The notes under the pieces: generated by a model
The model's input: the letters and a program-made list of their open reading frames with translations, nothing else
What the model was told of the DNA's origin: nothing
Databases searched by the model: none
Shown: in pieces, positions 55,321-63,821 of the stretch
Position numbering within the stretch: position 1 is the stretch's first letter
How the letters are laid out: each line of letters starts with the position of its first letter
From: Polaribacter sp. Hel1_33_78
GTDB taxonomy: Bacteria; Bacteroidota; Bacteroidia; Flavobacteriales; Flavobacteriaceae
NCBI RefSeq assembly: GCF_900106075.1
Contig: NZ_LT629794.1
Coordinates: forward strand, 248,001 to 312,000
DNA: 64,000 nt
Direction: 5' to 3'
Position numbers and translations under genes: made by a program

Positions 55321-56227
55321 GTTTATTTTTTTTTAAAAAAGCAACTACCAAATCAGGGAAGTCTGCAAAAGCACCATCAATATTTGCATCGATTAAAAGC
55401 GTTTGCATCATTTCTTCAAAGTTAGAAAATTCACTTAAAGCATCTGCTCTAAATGTATATGGGTGGACTTTTAATCCCAATTTATGAGCATCAGAAACTA
55501 AAGAAGTAAAGGTGAATTTCCCATTAATTTTTTCTGATAAAATTTGTTTGTACCAAGGTCCAATTCCATCTGCATACGTTGCAAAATGTTTCAGTTGTTT
55601 TGTTTGTTCAGGTAATTCTATTAACTGAACTAAAAATAATTCAGACTTCAATTCTTTTCTAATTTTCTCTAATGCATTAGCATCAAAACATTGTAAGATA
55701 CAATTGTCTAATTTGCTATTATAGCCATAATGTGATAGTACTTTTAGAACAATTTTGGGTAAGTCTTTTCCTTCCTTTTGATGAAAACTAGGTTTTTTAA
55801 TTTCAGGGTAAATTCCAATGTTCTTTCCTGTTGATTTATTTAGCCCTTGAATTAATTCTATTTCTTCTTGCAAAGAATTGAGTTTAAAATTTCCTTTTCC
55901 TTTTGGAAAACGATTTTTATAAACTTGCTCTCCCGTTTTTGTGTCAATACGTTCAGTAACACACAAAGTTTTTAACTCATCAAAGTTAAAATCGATGACA
56001 TAAAAACGATTGTCTTTTCTTTTTCTAGTTGGAAATTTTGTGACAACATCGCTTATGTCATCTAAATAAATATCATGAATAACCATAGGAATATCATCTT
56101 TGCTCAATACTAAATCTTGCTCAATAAAATCAGCGTTCATTGCATGTGCCATAGCTTTTGCTTCTAAGGTATGTTCTGGTAAATACCCACAAGCACCTCT
56201 GTGTGCAATGACAATTTTTTGATTCAT
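55313..56227 (-). CDS. glpQ: Glycerophosphodiester phosphodiesterase
   Basis: A 304-residue GDPD hydrolysing glycerophosphodiesters to glycerol-3-phosphate and an alcohol. AHRGACGYLPEHT, EQDLVLSKDD and VIHDIYLDD hold the catalytic His pair and metal-binding Glu/Asp, and the length fits the periplasmic GlpQ type. The first ATG in frame, at 56227, gives a protein without a signal. Upstream the frame stays open to a TAG at 56297-56299 and reads ...KKSILLLIIIFDLKTAKIYEP, an apparent signal peptide whose expected first codon is ATA (56291-56293). Either a non-AUG start is used or secretion has been lost. Confidence 0.88.
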   Translation of the reverse strand: MNQKIVIAHRGACGYLPEHTLEAKAMAHAMNADFIEQDLVLSKDDIPMVIHDIYLDDISDVVTKFPTRKRKDNRFYVIDFNFDELKTLCVTERIDTKTGEQVYKNRFPKGKGNFKLNSLQEEIELIQGLNKSTGKNIGIYPEIKKPSFHQKEGKDLPKIVLKVLSHYGYNSKLDNCILQCFDANALEKIRKELKSELFLVQLIELPEQTKQLKHFATYADGIGPWYKQILSEKINGKFTFTSLVSDAHKLGLKVHPYTFRADALSEFSNFEEMMQTLLIDANIDGAFADFPDLVVAFLKKNKHE

Positions 56228-56326
56228 GGGTTCATATATTTTAGCTGTTTTTAAGTCAAATATAATTATTAGTAAAAGAATGCTTTTCTTTATTCTCTAA
56301 AAATTTAACTTTTGTAAATTTACAAG

Positions 56327-56566
56327 ATGAAATTAGCGTTAAAAATAATGTTTGTTATCTTTTTAGTATGGATGACAATTGGGTTTTATCTCATAAACAT
56401 AGAGCATCAAAAAGCACAAGTTGTAATGGGTTTAGGTGTTTTTTACTTTTCTTTTTTGTTAATGCCACTTTTTATTTATTACAGATATAGAGATGGTAAA
56501 TACAAGAAATATATTTTAAATGATGAAAAGTTGATGAAAGCTTTTAGAAATCAAGAAAAAGATTGA
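56327..56566 (+). CDS. Small hypothetical membrane protein
   Basis: A 79-residue protein with two membrane segments (about 5-23 and 33-53), ending in a basic, polar tail (YRDGKYKKY). I do not recognise it. It diverges from the glpQ-like gene. Confidence 0.6.
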   Translation: MKLALKIMFVIFLVWMTIGFYLINIEHQKAQVVMGLGVFYFSFLLMPLFIYYRYRDGKYKKYILNDEKLMKAFRNQEKD

Positions 56567-56755
56567 TTCTTCTTTTGGAGGCAAAATTATCATCAATATC
56601 AAATAAATTTTCTAGCGCATAAAACGCAATAGTTGTTATTCTTTTTTCTTTTATTGAAGCTATTGACGGAATCATAAATGTGATTTGGTATTAAAAATAG
56701 TTGAAGGTTATAGTAATTTCATAACCTTAAATACATGTTTTATTAACATTAAGAC

Positions 56756-56787
56756 TTGCTAAATTTATTTTTAGAAAACTACTTTTG
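56756..56787 (+). promoter_or_regulatory. Candidate complete promoter (-33 TTG, -7 TACTTTTG)
   Basis: TTG at 56756-56758 and TACTTTTG at 56780-56787 are separated by 21 bases, inside the 17-23 range of the Bacteroidetes consensus. It is the only promoter in the window for which both elements fit. Confidence 0.55.
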
Positions 56788-56793
56788 CCAAGT

Positions 56794-56899
56794 GTAAAGG
56801 CGGATTGGGAAAATCACTATTAAAAAGAGAAAGTATAATACAATAGATAGTAAAATTTGAATTAATTAGTTAAGACCTCAATTTCTATTGAGGTTTTTT
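56794..56899 (+). ncRNA. Candidate small RNA upstream of hflX
   Basis: A predicted transcript of about 105 bases runs from about 6 bases after the -7 box to an intrinsic terminator. It holds no coding frame. Internal pairings such as CTATT (56817-56821) with AATAG (56842-56846) and GATT with AATC near 56802-56815 allow local hairpins. I cannot match it to a known RNA family. Confidence 0.45.
56872..56899 (+). terminator. Intrinsic terminator upstream of hflX
   Basis: ACCTCAAT (56875-56882) and ATTGAGGT (56887-56894) are exact reverse complements around TTCT, followed by six Ts. The nearest gene upstream on this strand ends 300 bases away. Confidence 0.85.
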
Positions 56900-56924
56900 C
56901 TGTTTATAAAACAAGATTTGTTTG

Positions 56925-56932
56925 TACTTTTG
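56925..56932 (+). promoter_or_regulatory. Candidate -7 box for hflX
   Basis: TACTTTTG fits TAnnTTTG only 7 bases before the ATG at 56939, implying an almost leaderless mRNA and excluding the upstream in-frame start at 56888. Confidence 0.4.
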
Positions 56933-56938
56933 CAATGT

Positions 56939-58150
56939 ATGATAGATCAAAAAGAAGCCATTTCTGAGAAAGCCGTTTTAATAGGGGTAATTACGCAGCA
57001 GCAAGATGAATCTCAATCTCAAGAGTATTTAGATGAGTTAGAATTTTTAACATTAACTGCTGGCGGTGTTACTGTAAAACGTTTTGTTCAAAAAATGGAA
57101 AAACCAAACCCTAAAACTTTTTTAGGAGTTGGTAAATTAGAGGAGGTAAGAGATTATATTGAGTCTAATGGTATTGGAACTGCAATTTTTGATGACGAAT
57201 TATCGCCAGCCCAAATAAGAAATATAGAAAAAGTTTTAGATTGTAAAATATTAGATCGAACTAATTTAATCTTAGATATTTTTGCGCAAAGGGCACAAAC
57301 CAGTTCTGCAAAAACACAAGTAGAATTGGCGCAATGTCAATATTTATTGCCGCGTTTAACAAGACTTTGGACGCACCTTGATAAACAAAAAGGTGGTATT
57401 GGGATGCGTGGACCTGGAGAAACTGAAATTGAAACAGATAGACGTATAATTCGTGATAAAATTACAATACTAAAAAAGAAATTACTGACCATTGATAAAC
57501 AAATGGCTGTTCAGCGTAAAAATCGTGGAAAAATGGTACGTGTTGCTCTAGTAGGTTACACTAATGTTGGGAAATCTACTTTAATGAACGTAATTAGTAA
57601 AAGTGATGTTTTTGCTGAGAACAAATTGTTTGCAACTTTAGATACTACGGTTAGAAAAGTGGTGATTAAAAACATTCCTTTTTTATTGACAGATACAGTT
57701 GGTTTTATTAGAAAATTACCAACACAATTAGTTGAGTCTTTTAAATCTACTTTAGACGAAGTGCGTGAAGCGGATTTGTTGTTGCATGTGGTTGATATTT
57801 CTCATCCAAATTTTGAAGACCATATTGCTTCGGTAAACACCATTTTAGATGATATAAAATGTGGAGACAAACCAACTTTAATGGTATTCAATAAGATTGA
57901 TGCGTTTGCACATGAAACAATTGAGGAAGATGATATCGTAACAGAGAAAGGAAAAGAGCACTACACTTTAGAGGATTGGGAAAAAACTTGGATGAATGAT
58001 TTAGAAATAGAATCGATTTTTATTTCTGCATTAAATAAAGATAATCTAGAGAATTTTAAAGAGAAAACCTACCAGGAGGTAAAGAAAATTCATATTCAAC
58101 GCTTCCCTTATAATGATTTTTTATATCATGAATATAAAGTGGAAGAGTAA
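56939..58150 (+). CDS. hflX: GTPase HflX
   Basis: A 403-residue HflX, a ribosome-associated GTPase that splits stalled ribosomes under stress. An N-terminal HflX domain (FLGVGKLEEVRDYIE) and a coiled linker with GGIGMRGPGETEIETDRR lead to the G domain: G1 GYTNVGKST, G3 DTVGFIRKLP, G4 NKID. I chose the ATG at 56939 (MIDQKEAISEKA); the longer frame from 56888 would begin inside the terminator. Confidence 0.95.
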   Translation: MIDQKEAISEKAVLIGVITQQQDESQSQEYLDELEFLTLTAGGVTVKRFVQKMEKPNPKTFLGVGKLEEVRDYIESNGIGTAIFDDELSPAQIRNIEKVLDCKILDRTNLILDIFAQRAQTSSAKTQVELAQCQYLLPRLTRLWTHLDKQKGGIGMRGPGETEIETDRRIIRDKITILKKKLLTIDKQMAVQRKNRGKMVRVALVGYTNVGKSTLMNVISKSDVFAENKLFATLDTTVRKVVIKNIPFLLTDTVGFIRKLPTQLVESFKSTLDEVREADLLLHVVDISHPNFEDHIASVNTILDDIKCGDKPTLMVFNKIDAFAHETIEEDDIVTEKGKEHYTLEDWEKTWMNDLEIESIFISALNKDNLENFKEKTYQEVKKIHIQRFPYNDFLYHEYKVEE

Positions 58151-58247
58151 TACCTTTAAGAATAATATTAAGTAATTAAAAAACTCATAATGTTTTTTTA
58201 CAATACAGAATTCAAGGTTCTAGCTTCATTAGAAAATTGGAGTATGT

Positions 58248-59363
58248 TTATTCGTCCTTTTTATTTTCAATAATTCCCATTCTTTTGGCTCTATCTTTCC
58301 ACGATTTTCTTGCATAAGATTGTAAATCTGCAACAGAGTCAGTTTCATCCATAATTTCTAATCCAAGCAAGGTTTCAATGACATCTTCTTGAGAAACAAT
58401 TCCGCTAACAGAACCATATTCATCAACAACCAAGGCAATATGTTCTTTTTCTTTAATAAGTTTATCGAATAAATCAGGAATCGATTGTTCTCTGTTAGTA
58501 ATTAAAATATTCCTTTTTATTGTAGCTAATTTTTCTGCACCCTTACCATTAATTATAGATTCTAATAAACTTCCTTTTAAAAAATATCCAGTTATTTCAT
58601 CATGGTTTTCTTTAAAAACAGGAATTCTAGAAAAACGTAAATTTTTGTGTTCTTGATAAAAAGATTCGATAGTTTGGCTTTCGTCAGCTATTTCTAAAAC
58701 CGTTCTTGGTGTCATTACATCATTTACCTTTATCTCTTTAAAACCCAATAAATTTCTAATAACCTTACTTTCATTTTTTTGAAAAACACCATCCTTTTCC
58801 GCCATATCTGTCATCACCAAAAAACCTTCTCTACTTAAAATACTACCATGACCTTTTCCGCCAATCAATTTTGTTGTTAATTGAAGTATCCATAAAATTC
58901 CTGTGTATTTAAGCGGAAAAATCATCACTTTTAAGGCTTTAGACGTGAATTTTGACAACTGTTTCCAATAGGTTGCACCTATTGTCTTTGGAATAATCTC
59001 TGAAGCTACTAATATCAAAATAGTCATAATTGTTGAGACAATACCCACCATTACATCTTCAGTTATTTGAATTCCAAAAATGGTTCTAACTTTAGTTCCA
59101 TAGACTTCTATATAGGCAACTTTTGCTTGAACACCTACTAAGATTGCTCCTACTGTATGTGCAATCGTATTAATTGTTAGAATGGCAATTAAAGGCTTAT
59201 CTACATCTTTTTTTAATGTTTCTAATTCATTAGCAAACTCAAAACCTTCACTTTTTTTAAGATTTATAAAAGTTGGAGTTATGCTTAGTAAAACAGCTTC
59301 TAGAATTGAGCATAAGAAAGAAAAGAAAATAGAAACTGTTGCGTAAATTATTAATAATGTCAT
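58248..59363 (-). CDS. CNNM/HlyC-type membrane protein with CBS pair
   Basis: A 371-residue protein of the DUF21-CBS family (hemolysin C, CorC, CNNM), linked to magnesium or cobalt efflux. Residues 1-175 are the DUF21 domain with three to four membrane segments (SFLCSILEAVLLSITPTFI; ASEIIPKTIGATYW). A CBS pair follows at about 195-325 (NDVMTPRTVLEI; LVVDEYGSVSGIVSQEDVIE). The C-terminal CorC/HlyC domain is missing, so this is the short form. Confidence 0.9.
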   Translation of the reverse strand: MTLLIIYATVSIFFSFLCSILEAVLLSITPTFINLKKSEGFEFANELETLKKDVDKPLIAILTINTIAHTVGAILVGVQAKVAYIEVYGTKVRTIFGIQITEDVMVGIVSTIMTILILVASEIIPKTIGATYWKQLSKFTSKALKVMIFPLKYTGILWILQLTTKLIGGKGHGSILSREGFLVMTDMAEKDGVFQKNESKVIRNLLGFKEIKVNDVMTPRTVLEIADESQTIESFYQEHKNLRFSRIPVFKENHDEITGYFLKGSLLESIINGKGAEKLATIKRNILITNREQSIPDLFDKLIKEKEHIALVVDEYGSVSGIVSQEDVIETLLGLEIMDETDSVADLQSYARKSWKDRAKRMGIIENKKDE

Positions 59364-59380
59364 TACATAAATTTAGAATA

Positions 59381-59388
59381 CAAAAGTA
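59381..59388 (-). promoter_or_regulatory. Candidate -7 box for the CNNM/HlyC-type gene
   Basis: TACTTTTG on the minus strand fits TAnnTTTG, 18 bases upstream of the ATG at 59363, just after the terminator of the preceding gene. Confidence 0.4.
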
Positions 59389-59424
59389 GGAAATACCAAT
59401 TTAACCTTAAAATTCAAGAAAATA

Positions 59425-59451
59425 AAAACCTCAAGAATTTCTTGAGGTTTT
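59425..59451 (-). terminator. Intrinsic terminator after the DUF3078 operon
   Basis: AAAACCTCAAG (59425-59435) and CTTGAGGTTTT (59441-59451) are exact reverse complements around a 5-base loop. The gene it closes ends at 59472 on the minus strand. Confidence 0.8.
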
Positions 59452-59471
59452 ATACATAATATTTTTAGCTT

Positions 59472-60377
59472 CTAGAGAGAATAACTTAATCCAAATAACC
59501 AATACGATTGTAATTTGTTATCTGCATCTGCTAAATCAACACTTTGAAAATTTGCAGCTTCTTGTCTATTATTACGCAAACCAAACTCAAAACCTAAACC
59601 AATACCTTTCCAAATTGTGTAACCAAAAGAGTTGGTAAATGTCCAGTTAGATAAATCTCCATCTTTATAGCTTTGAAACATCGATAAATTAGATTTTACA
59701 CTTAAACCACCATATTTATTGGTATAATCTGCAACAACTTTTGCTCCTAAAGAAGAGTTAAAAACCGTATCTCCACTACTAAAAACAAAATTGTAGTTTC
59801 CTGGATGCATTACTACAACTAAATGGCTAGTTGGTGTCCAAGTTAAACCAGCACCAATATCTAAATAACCAGGATCATTAAAGTTATCTAATAAAGTAGT
59901 TCGGTATTCACCTAGAGCTGAAAGCGCCCATTTTGTACTAATTCTTCTACCATATAAAGATGAAATTGTAAAAACATCTGATGCAGTTTCAAAAGCATCG
60001 CTATCTGTATCATCGTCTCTGTTGTCAATTTTTACCCAACCAAGGTTTACAGCTCCAGAGTTTCTCCAGAAAAATTTATCTTCAATTAAGTTTGCATACC
60101 CATTTACAGTAATACCTATATTACCGGCAGATGTATTTGGAGCTGCTCTGGCATACCAATTATTAAAGCCAGATAAGCTCGCACCAATAGTTCCAAAAGC
60201 ACCTTTTCTCCAACCTAGAAGAGCATTTATTTTACCTTGAATTGCTTTTGCTTTAGTTTGTAGTTTTGAGATAGAGTCTTTTTTAGAAGCTAACCCTTTT
60301 TTTAATTCTTCAGCTGTTTGAGCTTTGGTTGAAAAGCTGATAAAGAATACTAGTAATAAGATAGATAATTTTTTCAT
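59472..60377 (-). CDS. DUF3078 domain protein, outer-membrane beta-barrel-like (first)
   Basis: A 301-residue exported protein with signal peptide MKKLSILLLVFFISFSTKA. A short helical stretch (ASKKDSISKLQTKAKAIQGK) precedes a beta-strand-rich body ending YWLFGLSYSL, with the aromatic C-terminus of a barrel protein. The GFNNWYARAAPNTSAGNIGI segment is typical of DUF3078. Function is unknown. It is the last gene of the sufE-started operon. Confidence 0.8.
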   Translation of the reverse strand: MKKLSILLLVFFISFSTKAQTAEELKKGLASKKDSISKLQTKAKAIQGKINALLGWRKGAFGTIGASLSGFNNWYARAAPNTSAGNIGITVNGYANLIEDKFFWRNSGAVNLGWVKIDNRDDDTDSDAFETASDVFTISSLYGRRISTKWALSALGEYRTTLLDNFNDPGYLDIGAGLTWTPTSHLVVVMHPGNYNFVFSSGDTVFNSSLGAKVVADYTNKYGGLSVKSNLSMFQSYKDGDLSNWTFTNSFGYTIWKGIGLGFEFGLRNNRQEAANFQSVDLADADNKLQSYWLFGLSYSL

Positions 60378-60435
60378 TTTTTTTCATTTTCTAAACATAA
60401 AAATACGATTTTTTTTTTGTGTAAAAATAATCGCA

Positions 60436-61293
60436 TCAAAAAGTTACTTTTTCATGAAATCGATAATTCACGCCCAAACCAAATAATTGTCTAAATTGAA
60501 TTCTGCTTGAAGCATTATCATCAATAATTGTATGAAAAGTCATATGCATTTTAATATGCTTATTTATTTTAAAACGGATGTTGGTTTGATAATCAAGATC
60601 AACATTCCCAATATTTGCTAAATAATCTGAATACATAGTTAAAATGTTTTCCATTTCAACATTTTCCATCAAAGTTGTTTTATAATAACCAGATAAGTTA
60701 AACCCCAAACTAAATGCCGTATTTCTACCTTCTTCGACACCAAACTGACCAGAAAAGAAATCATTTACCAAGGTATATCTAGTTGTTGCAGGCGCAATAT
60801 TTAGGCTTAAATCATCAGATTTCTTCCATAACATCCCTGGTCCAAAAGTTAAATAAGCAGGTGATAAAAATTCCGAAACTAAAATTTTAGGTTCTTTTTT
60901 GTAATCAAAACCTTTCGTATATTGTGTTTTAAAGTTACCAATAAAAGAAAAAAACCAATATTTTGAGGTTTTAAAACCATATAAGGTGTTGAATTCAAAA
61001 CGATCATCTGTTTTGCGAAACCCTTTTTCGCTAATATGATTGATACCATAACCGCTCATAATTCTACTATCCCAGTTTACATTTCCTTTTTTGTAATTAA
61101 AATCGTAGTTGATGTTAAAGTTCCCAGCTATTGTATTTTGACCACCGGATGCCCAATTAGAAAATGAAGATTGATTAAAAATGAATGCAAATCTCCCTTG
61201 AATTTTCCATTTAGGAATAGGAAGCGTATCCTTTTTTTGTGCGGAAAGATTAACAGAAAATAAGAGAAATAAAAGGATTGTAGTTTTCTTCAA
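60436..61293 (-). CDS. DUF3078 domain protein, outer-membrane beta-barrel-like (second)
   Basis: A protein of 285 residues with signal peptide LKKTTILLFLLFSVNLSA. The DUF3078 motif follows (FIFNQSSFSNWASGGQNTIAGN, here read as two strands joined at SNWA), and then many amphipathic strands. I prefer the TTG at 61293, which gives the usual MKK-type start; another TTG at 61323 gives ten more residues. It is a diverged paralogue of the next gene. Function is unknown. Confidence 0.78.
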   Translation of the reverse strand: MKKTTILLFLLFSVNLSAQKKDTLPIPKWKIQGRFAFIFNQSSFSNWASGGQNTIAGNFNINYDFNYKKGNVNWDSRIMSGYGINHISEKGFRKTDDRFEFNTLYGFKTSKYWFFSFIGNFKTQYTKGFDYKKEPKILVSEFLSPAYLTFGPGMLWKKSDDLSLNIAPATTRYTLVNDFFSGQFGVEEGRNTAFSLGFNLSGYYKTTLMENVEMENILTMYSDYLANIGNVDLDYQTNIRFKINKHIKMHMTFHTIIDDNASSRIQFRQLFGLGVNYRFHEKVTF

Positions 61294-61342
61294 GTGTATT
61301 TTTTGGAAAAGTAAAAATAACAATATCTCTTAAAAGTTAAAA

Positions 61343-61852
61343 TTATTTTTTGGATTTATAAAGAGGGACTGTAGAACAAGCTTCACCAAAAAGAATAGAT
61401 TTTGCTATTGGTTGTAGTTTTGCTATTAAAAAAGCAAAAGCAGAATTTGGTATTGGTTTATCTGCACAACCTTTTATAATAACGGGTTTGTCTGCGAAAT
61501 CTTTAAAATCTAAAAAGCTTATTAACTCTTGATAAATTACAGTTTCTAACAATTCTAAATTACCGATTACAACTTTGTTTGCAAAAGGCGTTAATTCTGA
61601 TGAGACCAACATAAAAGCCCAAGAGGGAATAATCGCATCTACAGAGCAAGTAACAGCTACAAAAGAATTTTTATACTGAGACCAATCATGATTACTAATT
61701 GCTTCTCTAAAATCTTTTTCTTTTAAAATGATTTCTTGAAACAACCAATCTTTAATATCAAAAAGAGTTCTTTTTCCTTCTGGATAAATTTCTTCAAGAT
61801 CAAATGTTTTGAGTTTACTATTCGCAACTCTATTTAAGATTTCTTCTGGCAT
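61343..61852 (-). CDS. DUF2480 family protein
   Basis: A 169-residue cytoplasmic protein of the Bacteroidetes DUF2480 family (start MPEEILNRVANSKLKTFDLE; ending with CADKPIPNSAFAFL). Two well-placed Cys residues (VTCSVDAIIPSWAF, IKGCADK) might bind a metal or cluster. Its place directly after two Fe-S assembly genes suggests a SUF-linked role, but none is known. Confidence 0.8.
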   Translation of the reverse strand: MPEEILNRVANSKLKTFDLEEIYPEGKRTLFDIKDWLFQEIILKEKDFREAISNHDWSQYKNSFVAVTCSVDAIIPSWAFMLVSSELTPFANKVVIGNLELLETVIYQELISFLDFKDFADKPVIIKGCADKPIPNSAFAFLIAKLQPIAKSILFGEACSTVPLYKSKK

Positions 61853-61890
61853 TTTTTATAGTCGTTTCAACGTTTTTTTATCCAAATCTT

Positions 61891-62211
61891 TTAAAGCATT
61901 CCTAACTCTAGCTTAGCTTCTTCACTCATCATTTCTTGTGTCCACGTAGGGTCAAATGTAATTTCAACTTCACAGTTGTTAATCTCTTTTAAAGTTTTCA
62001 CTTTATCTTCAACCTCTCGAGGCAATGATTCTGCAACAGGACAATTCGGTGATGTTAACGTCATTAATATCTTTGCATTGTTTTCTTCTGAGACAAAAAC
62101 ATCATAAATTAACCCCAGTTCGTAAATATCTACCGGAATCTCGGGGTCATAAATAGTTTTTACAACTTTTATTATTTTATCACCAACTTCCTCTAATTCT
62201 TTATCTGTCAT
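61891..62211 (-). CDS. SUF system Fe-S assembly protein, MIP18/DUF59 family
   Basis: A 106-residue MIP18-like protein (VKTIYDPEIPVDIYELGLIYDV; TLTSPNCPVAESLPREVE) with the conserved reactive Cys in NCPVA. Such proteins help mature or transfer Fe-S clusters. It starts 12 bases after the sufE stop and precedes the DUF2480 gene. Confidence 0.9.
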   Translation of the reverse strand: MTDKELEEVGDKIIKVVKTIYDPEIPVDIYELGLIYDVFVSEENNAKILMTLTSPNCPVAESLPREVEDKVKTLKEINNCEVEITFDPTWTQEMMSEEAKLELGML

Positions 62212-62223
62212 TTTATTTAAATC

Positions 62224-62649
62224 TTAATTATGCAATTTTGTTTGTTGCGCAATTGCATACATTTTTATTTGTTTTACCATAGAAACTAAGCCATTTGCTC
62301 TTGTCGGAGAAAGGTGTTCTTTCAATCCAATTTGATCAATAAAATTAGTTTCAGCAGTTAGAATATCTGCAGGTTTTTGGCCTGAGTAAACACGTAATAA
62401 CAAGGCTACAATTCCTTTTGTGAGTATTGCATCACTATCAGCGGTGTACTTTATAGTATCATTTTCTAGCTCAGAATACAACCACACTTTAGATTGACAG
62501 CCATTAATTAAATTTTCATCTAATTTATATTGAGCCTCGATTATAGGTAAAGATTTACCAAGATCTATAATATATTCATAGCGTTCCATCCAATCATCAA
62601 ACATAGAAAACTCATCAATAATTTCTTCTTGTATTTCTTTGATAGTCAT
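62224..62649 (-). CDS. sufE: SufE family cysteine desulfurase activator
   Basis: A 141-residue SufE. The active Cys that accepts sulfur from SufS is in LINGCQSKVW, and the remaining fold is recognisable (FDDWMERYEYIIDLGKSLP; LTKGIVALLLRVYSGQ). It heads an operon with the MIP18-like, DUF2480 and two DUF3078 genes. A -7 box lies 47 bases upstream. Confidence 0.93.
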   Translation of the reverse strand: MTIKEIQEEIIDEFSMFDDWMERYEYIIDLGKSLPIIEAQYKLDENLINGCQSKVWLYSELENDTIKYTADSDAILTKGIVALLLRVYSGQKPADILTAETNFIDQIGLKEHLSPTRANGLVSMVKQIKMYAIAQQTKLHN

Positions 62650-62695
62650 TTTTTAAACTTATTTTTGTGGAATCGAAGATACCTTTTGTCAAAGG

Positions 62696-62703
62696 CAAAA
62701 ATA
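62696..62703 (-). promoter_or_regulatory. Candidate -7 box for the sufE operon
   Basis: TATTTTTG on the minus strand fits TAnnTTTG, 47 bases upstream of the sufE ATG. Confidence 0.35.
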
Positions 62704-62801
62704 CGATAAAAAAGCATTAAAAATGCTTGATACATAGAAAGTAAATAGATTATTAATTTTGTTAGTTAGTATTAATACATATTAATTAACGTATTAAATT
62801 C

Positions 62802-62816
62802 CTTCCCTTTGGGAAG
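62802..62816 (+). other. Short GC-rich hairpin just upstream of the PfkB kinase gene
   Basis: CTTCCC-TTT-GGGAAG ends 13 bases before the ATG at 62830. It has no T-tract, so it is not a terminator; it could shape translation initiation. Confidence 0.4.
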
Positions 62817-62829
62817 TTGAGATAAGCAC

Positions 62830-63756
62830 ATGAGTAAATTATTAGCAGTAGGTACTGTAGCATTTGATGCAATTGAAACTCCTTTTGGTAAAACCGATAA
62901 AATTCTTGGAGGTTCTGGAACTTTTGTGGGTTTAGCAGCAAGTCAATTTGGTGTAGAAACAGGAGTTGTTTCCGTTGTTGGTGGAGATTTTCCAGCATCA
63001 TATTTAAATATGATGAATAACAAACGAATCAATACAGACGGTATTGAAATCATCAAAGAAGGTAAAACATTTTTTTGGAGTGGTAAATATCATAACGATA
63101 TGAACTCTAGAGATACATTAATTACGGAATTAAATGTTTTAGAAAATTTTGAGCCTGTTGTGCCAGAGAATTTTAAAGATGCAGGTATTTTAATGTTGGG
63201 TAATTTACACCCCCTAGTGCAAGCAGGAGTTTTAGATCAAATGACCGAGCAACCAAAATTGATTGTTTTAGATACAATGAATTTTTGGATGGATATTGCC
63301 CTCGCGGATTTGCATACTGTTTTAAAAAGAGTAGATGTAATTACCATTAATGATGAAGAAGCTCGTCAGCTCTCTGGAGAATATTCTCTGGTAAATGCTG
63401 CGAAGAAAATTCATGAAATGGGCCCAAAATATGTGGTTATTAAAAAAGGAGAACACGGTGCTTTGTTATTTAATGAAGGCAGTATGTTTTATGCGCCAGC
63501 ATTGCCTTTAGCAGAGGTTTTTGACCCTACAGGGGCAGGAGATACCTTTGCAGGTGGCTTTTGTGGATATTTAGCAAAAACAGAAGATATTTCTTTTGAG
63601 AATATGAAGAACGCTATTGTTTACGGTTCTAATTTAGCCTCATTCTGTGTTGAGAAATTTGGTACAGAACGTATGCAAGAGTTGACAAGTGATGAAGTAA
63701 AAGAGCGCTTGCAAGCCTTTAAAGAGTTAACACAATTTGATATAGAATTATCATAA
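62830..63756 (+). CDS. PfkB family carbohydrate/nucleoside kinase
   Basis: A 308-residue ribokinase-fold kinase. GGSGTFVGLAASQFG is the substrate-side N-terminal motif and DPTGAGDTFAGGF the C-terminal signature with the catalytic Asp and anion hole. ATP would phosphorylate a sugar or nucleoside. The next gene is purF, which makes a nucleoside or ribose substrate plausible, but the two are separated by a strong terminator. Confidence 0.88.
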   Translation: MSKLLAVGTVAFDAIETPFGKTDKILGGSGTFVGLAASQFGVETGVVSVVGGDFPASYLNMMNNKRINTDGIEIIKEGKTFFWSGKYHNDMNSRDTLITELNVLENFEPVVPENFKDAGILMLGNLHPLVQAGVLDQMTEQPKLIVLDTMNFWMDIALADLHTVLKRVDVITINDEEARQLSGEYSLVNAAKKIHEMGPKYVVIKKGEHGALLFNEGSMFYAPALPLAEVFDPTGAGDTFAGGFCGYLAKTEDISFENMKNAIVYGSNLASFCVEKFGTERMQELTSDEVKERLQAFKELTQFDIELS

Positions 63757-63761
63757 ATAAG

Positions 63762-63790
63762 AATCCGCGTTTAAAAACGCGGATTTTTTT
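63762..63790 (+). terminator. Intrinsic terminator between the PfkB kinase gene and purF
   Basis: AATCCGCGTTT (63762-63772) and AAACGCGGATT (63775-63785) are exact reverse complements, followed by Ts. Confidence 0.85.
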
Positions 63791-63821
63791 ATACATAAAA
63801 TACAACTAAATAACCGAATAA

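Larger units (their letters stand above)
56567..56938. other. Gene-free region holding a candidate small RNA unit and the hflX promoter
   Basis: No convincing coding frame is present. The first 190 bases show nothing I can support. From 56756 there is a -33/-7 promoter, about 105 transcribed bases, an intrinsic terminator and then the hflX -7 box, each listed separately. Confidence 0.6.

Noticed and set aside
56567..56755. Possible tRNA or riboswitch upstream of hflX
   Set aside because: No cloverleaf, T-loop sequence or known aptamer core was seen; only the 56756-56899 unit has support.
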